From NCBI GenBank assembly GCA_030017655.1, contig JASEIM010000010.1, positions 1-64,000 of the forward strand: a stretch of 64,000 nt of DNA. The letters run 5' to 3'. Below, piece by piece: positions 18,488 to 27,784 of the stretch. Position numbers and translations under genes: made by a program. How positions within the stretch are numbered: position 1 is the first letter of the stretch; the number at the start of each line of letters is the position of its first letter. The notes under the pieces were generated by a model. It was not told the origin of the DNA and searched no databases. It saw nothing but the letters and a program-made list of their open reading frames with translations. This stretch comes from Methanobacterium sp. GTDB taxonomy: Archaea; Methanobacteriota; Methanobacteria; Methanobacteriales; Methanobacteriaceae.

Positions 18488-20380
18488 ATGGCAAATCTAA
18501 ATTCTAAGTCAAGTTTATTCAATTTAAGAACATATAAGACATCAGAGGAAATTAAAGTCCCTGAAAAGATCATAGATCAGATTATTGGACAGGAAGAAGC
18601 AGTTGAAACTGTAAAAAAAGCTGCAAAACAAAAAAGAAATGTTCTTTTAATTGGTGAACCAGGAATTGGTAAATCCATGCTTGCAAAGGGAATGGCAGAA
18701 TTACTCCCTTCAGAAGAACTTCAAGATGTACTTGTATACCCCAATATAGAAGATAACCATAATCCATTAGTGGGGGTAATGCCTGCTGGCGAAGGTAAAA
18801 AAATAGTGACAAACTATAAAACCAAAGCTAAAAGCCAGGAAGAAAAGAAAAATATGTTTACAATGATCCTAATAACCTTTATTCTGGTTGTTGGATTCAT
18901 TTTAGGTCAATTTCTGGCGGCAATTATTGCAGCAGGTATAGTATTCCTGGCATTACAGCAGATGAAGCCAAAAACATCAATAATGGTTCCAAAACTTCTT
19001 GTAAATAACGAAAATAACGTAATAGCTCCTTTTGTAGATGCAACTGGTTCACATGCCGGAGCACTTTTAGGTGACGTAAGACATGACCCTTATCAATCAG
19101 GAGGATTAGGAACCCCTGCTCATGAACGTGTTGAGGCAGGAATGATTCATAAGGCCAATAAGGGTGTTCTTTACATAGATGAAATTGGGACTATGAAAAT
19201 GAAGACTCAGCAAGAGCTTTTAACAGCCATGCAGGAGAAAAAATATTCCATAACAGGACAAAGTGAAACAAGCAGCGGCGCAATGGTAAGATCTCAGGAA
19301 GTACCCTGTGATTTTGTTCTTGTAGCTTCTGGTAACCTTCAGGTACTTGAAGGAATGCATATAGCTCTTAGATCAAGAATAAGAGGTTATGGTTACGAAG
19401 TTTATATGAAAGATTCTATGCCTGACAATCCGGAAAATAGAGATAAATTAGTTCAATTTGTAGCTCAAGAAGTTGAAAAGGACGGTAGAATACCTCATTT
19501 CAGTAGGGAGGCTATTGCAGAAATTATAAAAGAAGCTCAAAGAAGAGCAGGCAAAAAAGATTCACTTACATTAAAATTGAGAGATTTAGGGGGTCTTGTA
19601 AGGGCTGCAGGGGATATTGCTAAAGGAGAAGGCTCAGATAATGTTAAGGTATCGCATGTTATAAGTGCTAAAAAATTAGCAAGAACCCTAGAACAGCAAA
19701 TTGCAGATCGTTATATAGGCCAAAGGAAAAAATATAAGGTATTTAAATCTGAAGGTGGCGAAGTAGGTACTGTAAATGGTCTTGCAGTAATTGGAGATAG
19801 AAGCGGTATAATTTTACCAATAGTGGCCGAGGCTGCTCCTGCTCAAAGTAAAGAAGAAGGTAGAATCATTGCAACAGGTAAACTTGGAGACATAGCTAAA
19901 GAGGCAGTTCAAAACGTAAGTGCATTAATTAAAAAGCATACTGGAACTGATATATCAAGCTATGATATTCACATACAGTTCCTTCAAGCATATGAAGGTG
20001 TAGAAGGAGATAGTGCAAGCGTATCAGTTGCTACTGCAGTTGTTTCTTCACTTGAAAACATTCCTGTTGACCAGTCAGTTGCATTAACTGGTTCATTAAG
20101 TGTCCGTGGGGATGTACTCCCTGTAGGTGGAGTTACAGGTAAAATTGAGGCAGCAGCCGAAGCAGGAATTACAAAGGTCTTAATACCTAAATCAAACATG
20201 CATGATGTGTTAATTGAAGAAAGATACAAGAATAAAATTGAAATAATTCCTGTAGAAACTTTGAATGACGTACTTGAACATGCACTTATTGGTAAAGGTA
20301 AAAAAGGGCTTCTGGACAAGATGCAGAAGATAACCGATATGGTTCCAAAGGGAATCCTACAGAAACCTGCAACTCATTAA
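18488..20380 (+). CDS. lonB: Archaeal membrane-bound Lon protease (LonB type)
   Basis: A 630-residue ATP-dependent protease anchored to the inner membrane face. The AAA domain starts with the Walker A motif GEPGIGKSMLAKG (about residue 55) and is interrupted by two membrane helices (about residues 120-157, MFTMILITFILVVGF...IFLALQQM). This layout is diagnostic of archaeal LonB. Walker B is VLYIDEIG. The C-terminal protease domain has the Ser in GDSASVSVATAV and the Lys in VTGKIEAAAEAG. The ATG at 18488 is chosen because GGAGGT lies about 11 nt upstream. It degrades damaged and short-lived membrane and regulatory proteins. Confidence 0.96.
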   Translation: MANLNSKSSLFNLRTYKTSEEIKVPEKIIDQIIGQEEAVETVKKAAKQKRNVLLIGEPGIGKSMLAKGMAELLPSEELQDVLVYPNIEDNHNPLVGVMPAGEGKKIVTNYKTKAKSQEEKKNMFTMILITFILVVGFILGQFLAAIIAAGIVFLALQQMKPKTSIMVPKLLVNNENNVIAPFVDATGSHAGALLGDVRHDPYQSGGLGTPAHERVEAGMIHKANKGVLYIDEIGTMKMKTQQELLTAMQEKKYSITGQSETSSGAMVRSQEVPCDFVLVASGNLQVLEGMHIALRSRIRGYGYEVYMKDSMPDNPENRDKLVQFVAQEVEKDGRIPHFSREAIAEIIKEAQRRAGKKDSLTLKLRDLGGLVRAAGDIAKGEGSDNVKVSHVISAKKLARTLEQQIADRYIGQRKKYKVFKSEGGEVGTVNGLAVIGDRSGIILPIVAEAAPAQSKEEGRIIATGKLGDIAKEAVQNVSALIKKHTGTDISSYDIHIQFLQAYEGVEGDSASVSVATAVVSSLENIPVDQSVALTGSLSVRGDVLPVGGVTGKIEAAAEAGITKVLIPKSNMHDVLIEERYKNKIEIIPVETLNDVLEHALIGKGKKGLLDKMQKITDMVPKGILQKPATH

Positions 20381-20390
20381 ATTTAACTTT

Positions 20391-20415
20391 GAAAGGAAAT
20401 TCCTTTCATTTTTTT
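20391..20415 (+). terminator. Hairpin plus T-run terminator after lonB
   Basis: GAAAGGA-AAT-TCCTTTC (20391-20407) is a perfect 7-bp stem with a 3-nt loop, followed by A and seven T residues (20409-20415). It lies 11 nt after the lonB stop and has the form of an intrinsic terminator. Confidence 0.65.
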
Positions 20416-20549
20416 AATTTATTTTTGCTTTAAACCAGCTTTTGTATCATATGATAATAAATAAGAATTATGGATGATATCAATTTTCATGCTAATTTTT
20501 ACTAAAATGTGTTTAATAAATGTATTAATTAAGAAATAAGGACGATAAG

Positions 20550-22145
20550 ATGGAAAAATTAAGATTTTTTGATTTGGATCTCAAAGATGAGATAAAGAAG
20601 GCAATTGAAGATATGGGTTTTGAGGAAACAACTCCAATCCAGTCTCTTGCAATTCCACATATACTGGAAAGAAAAGACGTAATAGGTCAAGCACAAACAG
20701 GGACAGGAAAAACCGCAGCTTTTGGAATACCAATTTTAGAACTGGTCAATCCAGAAAATAAAAAATTACAAGTGGTAATTTTATGCCCTACAAGAGAACT
20801 TGCCATTCAAGTGGCAGAAGAATTAAGGAAATTATCAAAATACATAAAAAAACTAAATGTCTTGCCGATATATGGTGGTCAGCCAATAGAAAGGCAAATT
20901 AAAGCACTAAGAAAAGGTGTTCAGATTATTATAGGTACGCCTGGCCGTGTAATGGATCACATGAGGCGGGGAACATTAAAAATGGACAATGTGAAAATCA
21001 TGGTTCTTGATGAAGCGGATGAAATGCTGGATATGGGATTCCGTGAAGACATAGAATTTGTTTTACAAGATATGCCTGATAAAAGACAAACATTACTTTT
21101 TTCAGCAACGATATCTAAGCCAATTCTAAATTTAACTAAACAATATTTAACTGACCCTGAATTTTTAAAAGTTGCTCATCAAAAAATGACAGTACCTGTT
21201 GAAATTCAACAGGTTTATTTTGAAGTTAAAGAAAAAATGAAACTTGAACTTTTATCCCGTCTGATCGATATATACAACCCAAAATTGTCATTGGTTTTCT
21301 GTAACACTAAAAAACGTGTCGATACACTTGTAACTCATCTCCAGGTTCGGGGATACCTTTCTGATGGACTCCATGGAGATATGACTCAAAGGCAAAGAGA
21401 TAACGTCATGGCAAAGTTCAGAAGCGGTCAAATAGAAATTCTTGTTGCAACTGATGTAGCTGCACGGGGAATTGATGTAGATGATATTGAGGCAGTGTTT
21501 AATTACGATGTGCCAAACGACGATGAATATTATGTGCATAGAATTGGTAGAACAGGACGGGCTGGTAGAACAGGACGGGCATTCACATTTGTATCTGGAA
21601 GAGAAATCTATCAATTAAGGGATATACAAAAATTCACCAAAACCAAGATAGAACAGCACAAAATCCCCTCACTTGCCGATGTTGAAGAAGTCAGGACAGA
21701 TATGTTCTTGGAAAGAGTAAAATCGGTTGTAAACAATGCTGATTTAAGTAAATATATTCATTTAGTTGAAAGATTAATGGAAGAGGATTACACATCAGTT
21801 GAAACATCTGCTGCTCTTTTAAAAATGTTTATGAGTAAAGATGATGGTTCGGAACCTTCAGATGAAGTGTTTGGAGATACTGGCGCTGGTCCGGGCATGG
21901 TTAGATTTTTCATGAATATAGGTCGCAAACAAAGGGTCAAGGCAAAAGATATAGTTAGAGCTGTTGGAGAAGAAACAGGACTTTCCAGCCAGTTAATTGG
22001 TAAAATAGATATATTTGATAAATTTTCCTTTGTTGAAGTACCTGAGGCAAATGCAAAAGAGTTCCTTTCTTTGATGAACAGAGGGAAAATAAAGGGAAAA
22101 TCTGTGAACGTGGAGCCTGCAAAAATCAAAGCATTCGAAAATTGA
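20550..22145 (+). CDS. DEAD-box RNA helicase with C-terminal DbpA-type RNA-binding domain
   Basis: A 531-residue ATP-dependent RNA helicase. The motifs run in order: Q motif TTPIQSLAIP, motif I AQTGTGKTA, PTRELA, TPGR, DEAD, SAT, and the second RecA domain with ARGID and HRIGRTGRAGR. Past residue 380 a linker leads to a C-terminal RRM-like domain (about 455-528, GMVRFFMNIGRKQRVKAKDIVRAV...FSFVEVP) of the DbpA/CsdA kind. This suits ribosome assembly or cold adaptation. The last codons form the left arm of a stop-codon hairpin (hairpin array 2). Confidence 0.95.
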   Translation: MEKLRFFDLDLKDEIKKAIEDMGFEETTPIQSLAIPHILERKDVIGQAQTGTGKTAAFGIPILELVNPENKKLQVVILCPTRELAIQVAEELRKLSKYIKKLNVLPIYGGQPIERQIKALRKGVQIIIGTPGRVMDHMRRGTLKMDNVKIMVLDEADEMLDMGFREDIEFVLQDMPDKRQTLLFSATISKPILNLTKQYLTDPEFLKVAHQKMTVPVEIQQVYFEVKEKMKLELLSRLIDIYNPKLSLVFCNTKKRVDTLVTHLQVRGYLSDGLHGDMTQRQRDNVMAKFRSGQIEILVATDVAARGIDVDDIEAVFNYDVPNDDEYYVHRIGRTGRAGRTGRAFTFVSGREIYQLRDIQKFTKTKIEQHKIPSLADVEEVRTDMFLERVKSVVNNADLSKYIHLVERLMEEDYTSVETSAALLKMFMSKDDGSEPSDEVFGDTGAGPGMVRFFMNIGRKQRVKAKDIVRAVGEETGLSSQLIGKIDIFDKFSFVEVPEANAKEFLSLMNRGKIKGKSVNVEPAKIKAFEN

Positions 22146-22213
22146 TAATTTTCTGCGTCAAAATTTATAATTTTGACAGATTTTTGATGCGTCAAAATCC
22201 CATGGTTTTTGAC
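22136..22213. repeat. Hairpin array 2, starting at the helicase stop codon
   Basis: GAAAATT-GAT-AATTTTC (about 22137-22153) has its left arm in the last helicase codons and the TGA stop at the arm/loop junction. Next come GTCAAAATT-TAT-AATTTTGAC (22157-22177, 9 bp perfect) and GTCAAAA...TTTTTGAC (22191-22213). TGCGTCAAAAT occurs twice, at 22154-22164 and 22188-22198, 34 bp apart. The array sits between two convergent genes and could also end their transcripts. Confidence 0.7.
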
Positions 22214-22252
22214 AGCCTGCAAATAAAAGGGAATAATTTATTATCTTTAAAT

Positions 22253-22630
22253 TTATTTTGCTTTTCCATTTTTACAGAAATAAATGCCGGGTTCTTTTGA
22301 ATCCAGTTTATATTCTTTCCAAACTTCACAGTTGATGCAGTTACATTTTTTATTGGTGTCAATATCTTCACAAACTGCTTTTCCATTGGTACAGTACATT
22401 CCAGGGAAATCTTCAGGTTCTGGGCTCATTCCTTTCATGGAAATTTGCAGCATTTTCATTTTGTTTTGTGCACATTCGCTAACTTTTTGAACTGGACACT
22501 GGGAACAGAAACATCTAATCATATTTTCTCTATCAAACTCAATATATGTTTTATCTTCTTTTGAAGATGTATCAGTCTTTCTTTTTGTTATTAAAGAGCT
22601 TCCCGTTTCTATTATGCTCTTCCACTTCAC
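22253..22630 (-). CDS. DUF2769 cysteine-rich protein
   Basis: A 125-residue protein with two Cys clusters: CFCSQCPVQKVSEC (about residues 40-53) and CNCINCEVWKEY (about 97-108). The repeated GMYCTNGKAVCED and GIYFCKNGKAK segments are typical of DUF2769. The family is common in methanogens and probably binds zinc or an iron-sulfur cluster; no function is established. The start is GTG with a GGTGGTAAT site just upstream. It converges on the DEAD-box helicase gene, with hairpin array 2 between them. Confidence 0.8.
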   Translation of the reverse strand: MKWKSIIETGSSLITKRKTDTSSKEDKTYIEFDRENMIRCFCSQCPVQKVSECAQNKMKMLQISMKGMSPEPEDFPGMYCTNGKAVCEDIDTNKKCNCINCEVWKEYKLDSKEPGIYFCKNGKAK

Positions 22631-22756
22631 AGATTACCACCATTAATTTGTATGTAATAATATAAATTTAAATATTATTATATCTGAATCGGCCCAGTTG
22701 ATAGTTTAAAGATAATCTAGGGAAATATTAACAATAATCCCTTATATAGTAATATT

Positions 22757-23569
22757 ATGGTGAAATTTAAGGTCACATGTACAGAAGATAATCAAATTTT
22801 TGTGGTTACATCTGCTTTTTCAAAACTCTACAATAAATTCAAGGATTTAAAAGTCCAGAGAGGAAGAATCGTTCACATAACAGGCTCTCCAGGAACTGGT
22901 AAATCGTCTAATATTTATCATGCTATAAATCTTTTAGATTTAAAGTTTTATGATGCAGAATTAAAATTAAACAGTCTGAAATTAAGTCCGAAAGAAGTGT
23001 TTGAAGAGTTTATAAATACATTGAAGAGAGATTTTAATGTAAAAACAAAAGAAGAAGCATACACAGAACTTTCAAAGTATGATATTGTTTTATTTGCCGA
23101 TAAATTACTTGATTATGGATATTTAAACAAAAATAGGATTCAACTCAGCGAATGGTTACGAGTTAATCGTTTGAAATCAATAATACTTTATTTTATAGTG
23201 ATTTATGAATGCTTAAAATATTATAATGACTTAAAAAGAGTGAATTTAGTTTTTCACACTACCTGGACTTTTTTGTTAAATAACAAAAAATATGATCTAC
23301 TAACAGATTTCAGATTTTCATCTAAATTATTTACTGGGATCTTAAACTTATTTTTTGAAGTAGTAGAAATAAGATATTATGAATTAGAAACCATTGAAAT
23401 AGTCAAAAGCCATTTTAAAGGTATAAGTGATTCCCAAATTAGAAAATACATCCAAAAATATGGTTGCAGACCAAGATATATACTTGAGGCTATAAATGAT
23501 AATTTAATAACTTCAAAAGTCTCAAATTCAAATATTAAAGCTGTAAAACCTGTATGTAAACCAAGATAA
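22757..23569 (+). CDS. P-loop ATP-binding protein of unknown function
   Basis: A 270-residue protein with a clear Walker A motif, GSPGTGKSSNIYHAI (about residues 42-56), preceded by VQRGRIVHIT. No Walker B or nuclease, kinase or helicase motif stands out afterwards. The middle is rich in Leu, Lys and Tyr, and the C-terminus (ISDSQIRKYIQKYGCRPRYILEAI) resembles the small helical lid of AAA-type ATPases. I do not recognise the family. Base and codon use look like the neighbours, apart from a high A+T share. It stands alone, convergent with the PRPP synthetase gene. Confidence 0.7.
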   Translation: MVKFKVTCTEDNQIFVVTSAFSKLYNKFKDLKVQRGRIVHITGSPGTGKSSNIYHAINLLDLKFYDAELKLNSLKLSPKEVFEEFINTLKRDFNVKTKEEAYTELSKYDIVLFADKLLDYGYLNKNRIQLSEWLRVNRLKSIILYFIVIYECLKYYNDLKRVNLVFHTTWTFLLNNKKYDLLTDFRFSSKLFTGILNLFFEVVEIRYYELETIEIVKSHFKGISDSQIRKYIQKYGCRPRYILEAINDNLITSKVSNSNIKAVKPVCKPR

Positions 23570-23599
23570 TGAAAAAAATGAATATATGTTTATATAGAA

Positions 23600-24469
23600 T
23601 TAATTTTCACTTTTTTTAAGTGCTTCAGCAACAATTGAAGCCACAGATATAACGCTCACTTCAGATTTTAAGGTATCAGTTGCAACAATGTCATCCACAC
23701 CTGCAGTAAAAATTTTAAGCAGTGCATCTTCAACAAGTACACCGTGAACGCATGATACAATAACCTTTGAAGCACCATGTTCTTTTAAAATCTTTACAGC
23801 ATTCACAATTGTGCCGCCAGTACTTATAATATCATCAATTATGACAGCTTCCTTTCCTTTAACATTAAGACTTTTTGGTTTTGTTTCAACTTCTTCAGGC
23901 GATATTCTTGTTTTTTCAAGATAATCATATTCACAATGAAGAATATCTGCAATTTCTTTTGCAAAACCCAGAGCTCCTTTATCCGGTGCGATAATAACAG
24001 GGTTTTCAAGAGTTTTTTTAACATAATCTGCAATGGGCGGCATTGCAGAGAGATCATGGGCAGGAATATTGAAAAATTCAGTAATGTTATCTTCATGAAG
24101 ATTTATGCAGAATATTTCATCTGCACCTGAAAATTCCAGAAGTTCTGAAATTATAGTGGCTGAGATGGCTTCACCACTTTTAAAACGTCTTTCCTGTCTT
24201 CCGTATCCAAAATAAGGTATTACAACTTTAATTTTTTTAATACCCATACTTTTTAAGTTTTTAAGGATTAAAAAAAGCTCTATTAAATTTTCATCCTGAG
24301 GATATCCTGTTGATTGTACAACAATGGCTTCATCTTTTAATTTTCCATTTATACGAATATATCGTTCGCCATCAGGAAATTTACGTGTTTCAATGGGAAT
24401 TAAAGTTGTATTAAGTTCTTTTGCAATCTTTGCTGCTAATTTTTGTGAAGCGGATCCACCTATTATCAA
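23600..24469 (-). CDS. prs: Ribose-phosphate pyrophosphokinase (PRPP synthetase)
   Basis: Makes PRPP from ribose 5-phosphate and ATP, the precursor of purines, pyrimidines, His and Trp and, in methanogens, of methanopterin. The 289-residue sequence has GGSASQKLAAKIA at the start, FPDGERYIRI, the flexible loop YFGYGRQERRFKSGEAIS, and the PRPP-binding motif VIIDDIISTGGTI (about residues 208-220). I prefer the TTG at 24469 because GGTGAT ends 4 nt before it and it gives the family N-terminus MIIGGSASQ. A GTG at 24478 would lie inside that ribosome-binding site. Confidence 0.93.
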   Translation of the reverse strand: MIIGGSASQKLAAKIAKELNTTLIPIETRKFPDGERYIRINGKLKDEAIVVQSTGYPQDENLIELFLILKNLKSMGIKKIKVVIPYFGYGRQERRFKSGEAISATIISELLEFSGADEIFCINLHEDNITEFFNIPAHDLSAMPPIADYVKKTLENPVIIAPDKGALGFAKEIADILHCEYDYLEKTRISPEEVETKPKSLNVKGKEAVIIDDIISTGGTIVNAVKILKEHGASKVIVSCVHGVLVEDALLKIFTAGVDDIVATDTLKSEVSVISVASIVAEALKKSEN

Positions 24470-24823
24470 GAAAATCACCTATTAAATTATTGTAAAAGTT
24501 TTTATTTATAATTTGAAATCAACTTATTTATCATATCAATTAATATAAATTAATTATAAGTCTATGAAGTGGAAGATAGTACTGTAAACATCTTTTTTAC
24601 TTTAATATCTATCTACATGTTATATAATGATTTTTAAAAACAGTGAAGGTATATTTCATATTCAACACATACAGTATATAAAAGTATATACAGTTAAATA
24701 TTCGTATATTAAGTTAATCTATTTTAGATTACTTTAATTAATATCACCACTTTAAAATCTTAAAAAAACTAATATTTCATTAATTAGCAATAAACAGAGT
24801 CTGATAAATTAGAGGTGGAGAAA
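24470..24823. promoter_or_regulatory. Divergent promoter region between prs and hypA
   Basis: About 350 bp without a gene. GTATATA-AAAG-TATATAC (24674-24691) is a TATA-rich inverted repeat that could serve as a promoter or a regulator site for hypAB. A further TATA-like run follows near 24710. No NikR-like motif of the kind seen near 10.5 kb was recognised. Confidence 0.35.
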
Positions 24824-25204
24824 ATGCATGAACTTTCAATGGCAGATGCCATAGTAAAGACTGCAGTTGATGTAGCAGAAAAAAATGACGCTCAAAAAAT
24901 CACTGAAGTTACAATAGAAATTGGGGGACTTGCTCTACTTAACCCTGAACAACTTAAATTCATGATTGAAGTTTTAAGTGAAGATACTCTTCTTGAAGGT
25001 GCAGAAATAAATATAGAAGAAATTCCAATTGAAATAAAATGTAAATCATGTAATTATGAGGGTCCAGCAGGTTCAGATGAATTAGATCATTATATGCCTA
25101 TTGTGAAATGCCCGGAATGTGAAGAAGTTTCTATTGAAATAGTTAAAGGAAGAGAATGTAACGTTAAAAATATTAAAATAGAAAAGGAGGAAGAAGATGC
25201 ATAA
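24824..25204 (+). CDS. hypA: Hydrogenase nickel-insertion protein HypA
   Basis: A 126-residue metallochaperone that, with HypB, delivers nickel to [NiFe]-hydrogenase. The N-terminal MHELS carries the nickel-binding His2. The zinc site is formed by CKSC (about residues 70-73) and CPEC (about 97-100), spaced as in archaeal HypA. The ATG at 24824 is chosen over an upstream GTG because the mature N-terminus must be Met-His and GAGGTG lies just before it. The gene overlaps hypB by 8 nt, so the two are translationally coupled. Confidence 0.95.
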   Translation: MHELSMADAIVKTAVDVAEKNDAQKITEVTIEIGGLALLNPEQLKFMIEVLSEDTLLEGAEINIEEIPIEIKCKSCNYEGPAGSDELDHYMPIVKCPECEEVSIEIVKGRECNVKNIKIEKEEEDA

Positions 25205-25850
25205 AATTGCTGAAGTAGAAATACAGCACGACATAATGGTTGCTAACAAAAAGCTTGCCAAGAGAAATCAGAGGATATTTGATAAAGCTGATGTATTTAC
25301 CGTGGATGTTTTAGGGGCTATAGGCTCTGGAAAGACTTCTCTTATAGAAAATCTCATTGAAAAAATGGATAATAAAATAGGTGTCATAGCAGGGGATGTG
25401 ATAAGTAGATTTGATGCCGGAAGATTTGAAAAATACAACGTTCCAGTTGTAGGGCTAAATACTGGTAAAGAATGTCATCTGGACGCCCATCTCGTTGAAC
25501 ACGCCCTTGACGACCTTCCACTTGATGATATTGAAATTCTATTTATAGAGAACGTAGGTAACCTCATATGTCCTGTTGATTTCGACCTTGGAGCTCATAT
25601 AAGGATGGTAGTCATAAGTGTAAGCGAAGGAGATGATACTGTAGAAAAACATCCTTTGATATTTAAAGATGCAGACATTGTGGTTATTAACAAGGTGGAT
25701 ATAGCTAAAGCGGTCGGTGCGGATGAAAACAAAATGTTTAATGATGTTAAAGAGCTTAATCCAGACGTAATTGTTATAAAGAGCAGTCTCAAAACAGGTG
25801 AAGGTCTCAATGAGATTATGGAGAATATTGAAAAATTCATGAACGACTGA
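25197..25850 (+). CDS. hypB: Hydrogenase nickel-insertion GTPase HypB
   Basis: A 217-residue SIMIBI-class GTPase that drives nickel transfer from HypA to the hydrogenase large subunit. The P-loop is GAIGSGKTSLIENL (about residues 42-55). The metal-site region has GKECHLDAHLVEHAL, and the guanine motif is NKVDIAKAVGAD. The His-rich N-terminal nickel store of some bacterial HypB proteins is absent, as is normal in archaea. It overlaps hypA by 8 nt, and a DUF354 gene follows 28 nt later, perhaps in the same transcript. Confidence 0.95.
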   Translation: MHKIAEVEIQHDIMVANKKLAKRNQRIFDKADVFTVDVLGAIGSGKTSLIENLIEKMDNKIGVIAGDVISRFDAGRFEKYNVPVVGLNTGKECHLDAHLVEHALDDLPLDDIEILFIENVGNLICPVDFDLGAHIRMVVISVSEGDDTVEKHPLIFKDADIVVINKVDIAKAVGADENKMFNDVKELNPDVIVIKSSLKTGEGLNEIMENIEKFMND

Positions 25851-25878
25851 TTTTCAAATTTTTTAAGCCGGTGATTAG

Positions 25879-26904
25879 TTGAAAGTATGGATCGATCTTG
25901 TAAATGCACCTCATGTAAGGTTTTTTAAAAGTATTATTGAATATTTAAAGGCTGAAGGAGAAGATGTGCTGATTACTTCCCGTAAATTTGGAGATATTCA
26001 TAAACTCCTTGATCTTTTCAAAATAGAGCACATATCTGTTGGAAAACATGGAGTAACATTATCACAAAAACTTGAAGAAAGCACAAAAAGAGCATATGAA
26101 CTTTCAAAGATAATTTCAAAGGAAAAACCGGATGTTGCAGTATCAAAACATTCCATTGAACTTCCGCGAGTTGCATTTGGACTGGGAATACCCCGCGTTT
26201 ATGTCCTTGATAATGAACACGCCCTGGCTGCAAATAAGCTTACATTACCTCTCTGTGATAAAATAATAATTCCTGAAGCCATAGATACATGGGATGTTTT
26301 AAAAACAGGAGCGGATCCAAATAGTTTAATTAGATACAATGGTACATCTGAACTTACCCATCTTAAAGACTTTGAATATAATAAAAACATATTTGAAGAC
26401 CTTAATTTAAATTTAGATAAATCTAAAACTATATTGATGAGACCAGAACCAGCTCTTGCCTCATATTTAGATACTGACTGTAGAAAATCTGTTTTATCAC
26501 CCATTGTGGATGCATTAGAGGAACACGCAAATATACTTGTAATTCCAAGATTCAAAGAACAGCAACAGATATTTGAGGATGATCCGGATGTTACTTTAAT
26601 AAAACCGCCTGTAGATACGTTCAGTTTAATGAAAAAATGCGATTTAGTTATCGGTGCAGGAGGTACAATGAATAGAGAGGCTGCTTTATTAGGCACTCCT
26701 GTTATATCATGTTACCCTGGTAAAATATTAGCAGTAGATAAATATTATGTTGATCAGGGTTTAATGAAAAGATCTACAGATTTAGATGAAATCATTAACA
26801 TCTCTTTGAATTTGTTGAAAGATCATGAGGATAGAAAAGAAATGGAAACTGATGATCTTTTTGATCTGATAATTAAGAATATTTATGAATCTGCTGAGGC
26901 TTGA
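25879..26904 (+). CDS. DUF354 glycosyltransferase-like protein
   Basis: A 341-residue protein of the DUF354 family. It has the two-Rossmann layout of GT-B glycosyltransferases of the MurG or UDP-GlcNAc 2-epimerase type: MKVWIDLVNAPHVRFFKSII at the start and DLVIGAGGTMNREAALLGTPVIS (about residues 254-276) in the C-terminal half, where related enzymes bind the nucleotide sugar. The start codon is TTG with GGTGATTA upstream. The function is not established; it may act in surface glycan synthesis. It follows hypB on the same strand. Confidence 0.85.
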   Translation: MKVWIDLVNAPHVRFFKSIIEYLKAEGEDVLITSRKFGDIHKLLDLFKIEHISVGKHGVTLSQKLEESTKRAYELSKIISKEKPDVAVSKHSIELPRVAFGLGIPRVYVLDNEHALAANKLTLPLCDKIIIPEAIDTWDVLKTGADPNSLIRYNGTSELTHLKDFEYNKNIFEDLNLNLDKSKTILMRPEPALASYLDTDCRKSVLSPIVDALEEHANILVIPRFKEQQQIFEDDPDVTLIKPPVDTFSLMKKCDLVIGAGGTMNREAALLGTPVISCYPGKILAVDKYYVDQGLMKRSTDLDEIINISLNLLKDHEDRKEMETDDLFDLIIKNIYESAEA

Positions 26905-26924
26905 AAAGACTTTAAAAAAATTTG

Positions 26925-26998
<74 letters not shown>

Positions 26999-27112
26999 AC
27001 AATAAAACTTGAATATGATACTATTTAAATTGTACCATTACAGTAATTAACAATTTGGTTTTGTGATATTTAAATTTAATGTTATTGGTTAAAAATAGGG
27101 GGGAAATTAAAG

Positions 27113-27604
27113 ATGACAAATTATAGGGTAAGAAATACAGAGGAAAACGATTTTGTTGAGATAGCTGATCTGGCAGAAAAATGCAGCCCAATGGCAACCG
27201 AAAGGAACTCAATTTATCATATATTCACTAAATTTTTCAAAAGCACATCATTGGTAGCTGAGTTAGATTCTGGAGAAATGGCAGGATTTCTTTTAGGGTT
27301 TATATCCCAGGAAAATCCTGAAGAAGCATATATGCATCTTTTATGTGTTGATCCTAAAATAAGGGGTAGAGGTATAGGAAAAGCACTCGTAGAAAAATTC
27401 TTAGAACTGGCATCTTTAAAAGGCTGTAAAAGGGTTTATTTAATTACAAAACCTATAAATTGGAAGTCAATATCATTTTATAGGAATTTAGGATTCCTGG
27501 AAGAAAAAGAAGGAAATACTATAAACATTATGGGAGCCACTGCCATTAGAAATTACAATGGTATGGGAGAGCACATGGTGGTTTTTTATAAAGATATAGA
27601 ATAG
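27113..27604 (+). CDS. GNAT-family N-acetyltransferase
   Basis: A 163-residue acetyltransferase. The acetyl-CoA-binding motif A is visible as LLCVDPKIRGRGIGKALVEKFLELA (about residues 82-106; the core is R-G-R-G-I-G). It is followed by the typical KRVYLITKPINWKSISFYRNLGFLEEKEG end. The substrate, a protein N-terminus or a small amine, cannot be told. A GGGGGG run lies upstream of the ATG. It stands alone on the plus strand after tRNA-Ala. Confidence 0.88.
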   Translation: MTNYRVRNTEENDFVEIADLAEKCSPMATERNSIYHIFTKFFKSTSLVAELDSGEMAGFLLGFISQENPEEAYMHLLCVDPKIRGRGIGKALVEKFLELASLKGCKRVYLITKPINWKSISFYRNLGFLEEKEGNTINIMGATAIRNYNGMGEHMVVFYKDIE

Positions 27605-27784
27605 TACCACAAACACTTTTAAAGAGGTTTGTTCAATAGATATAAAAGACAAAAATATGAATATAATAATAAGGAATATGGTTAGATTTTTGATTTAGTA
27701 TTATATTACACATATTTTATTATATTAACCTATAATTAATCTGCATTATCAAGTTATAACCCTTAAAGGCTTGGAGGAATAGAA

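Noticed and set aside
20391..20415. LonB downstream hairpin as a member of the hairpin-array family
   Set aside because: It is a single stem followed by a T-run and shares no spacer sequence, so an ordinary terminator is the simpler reading.
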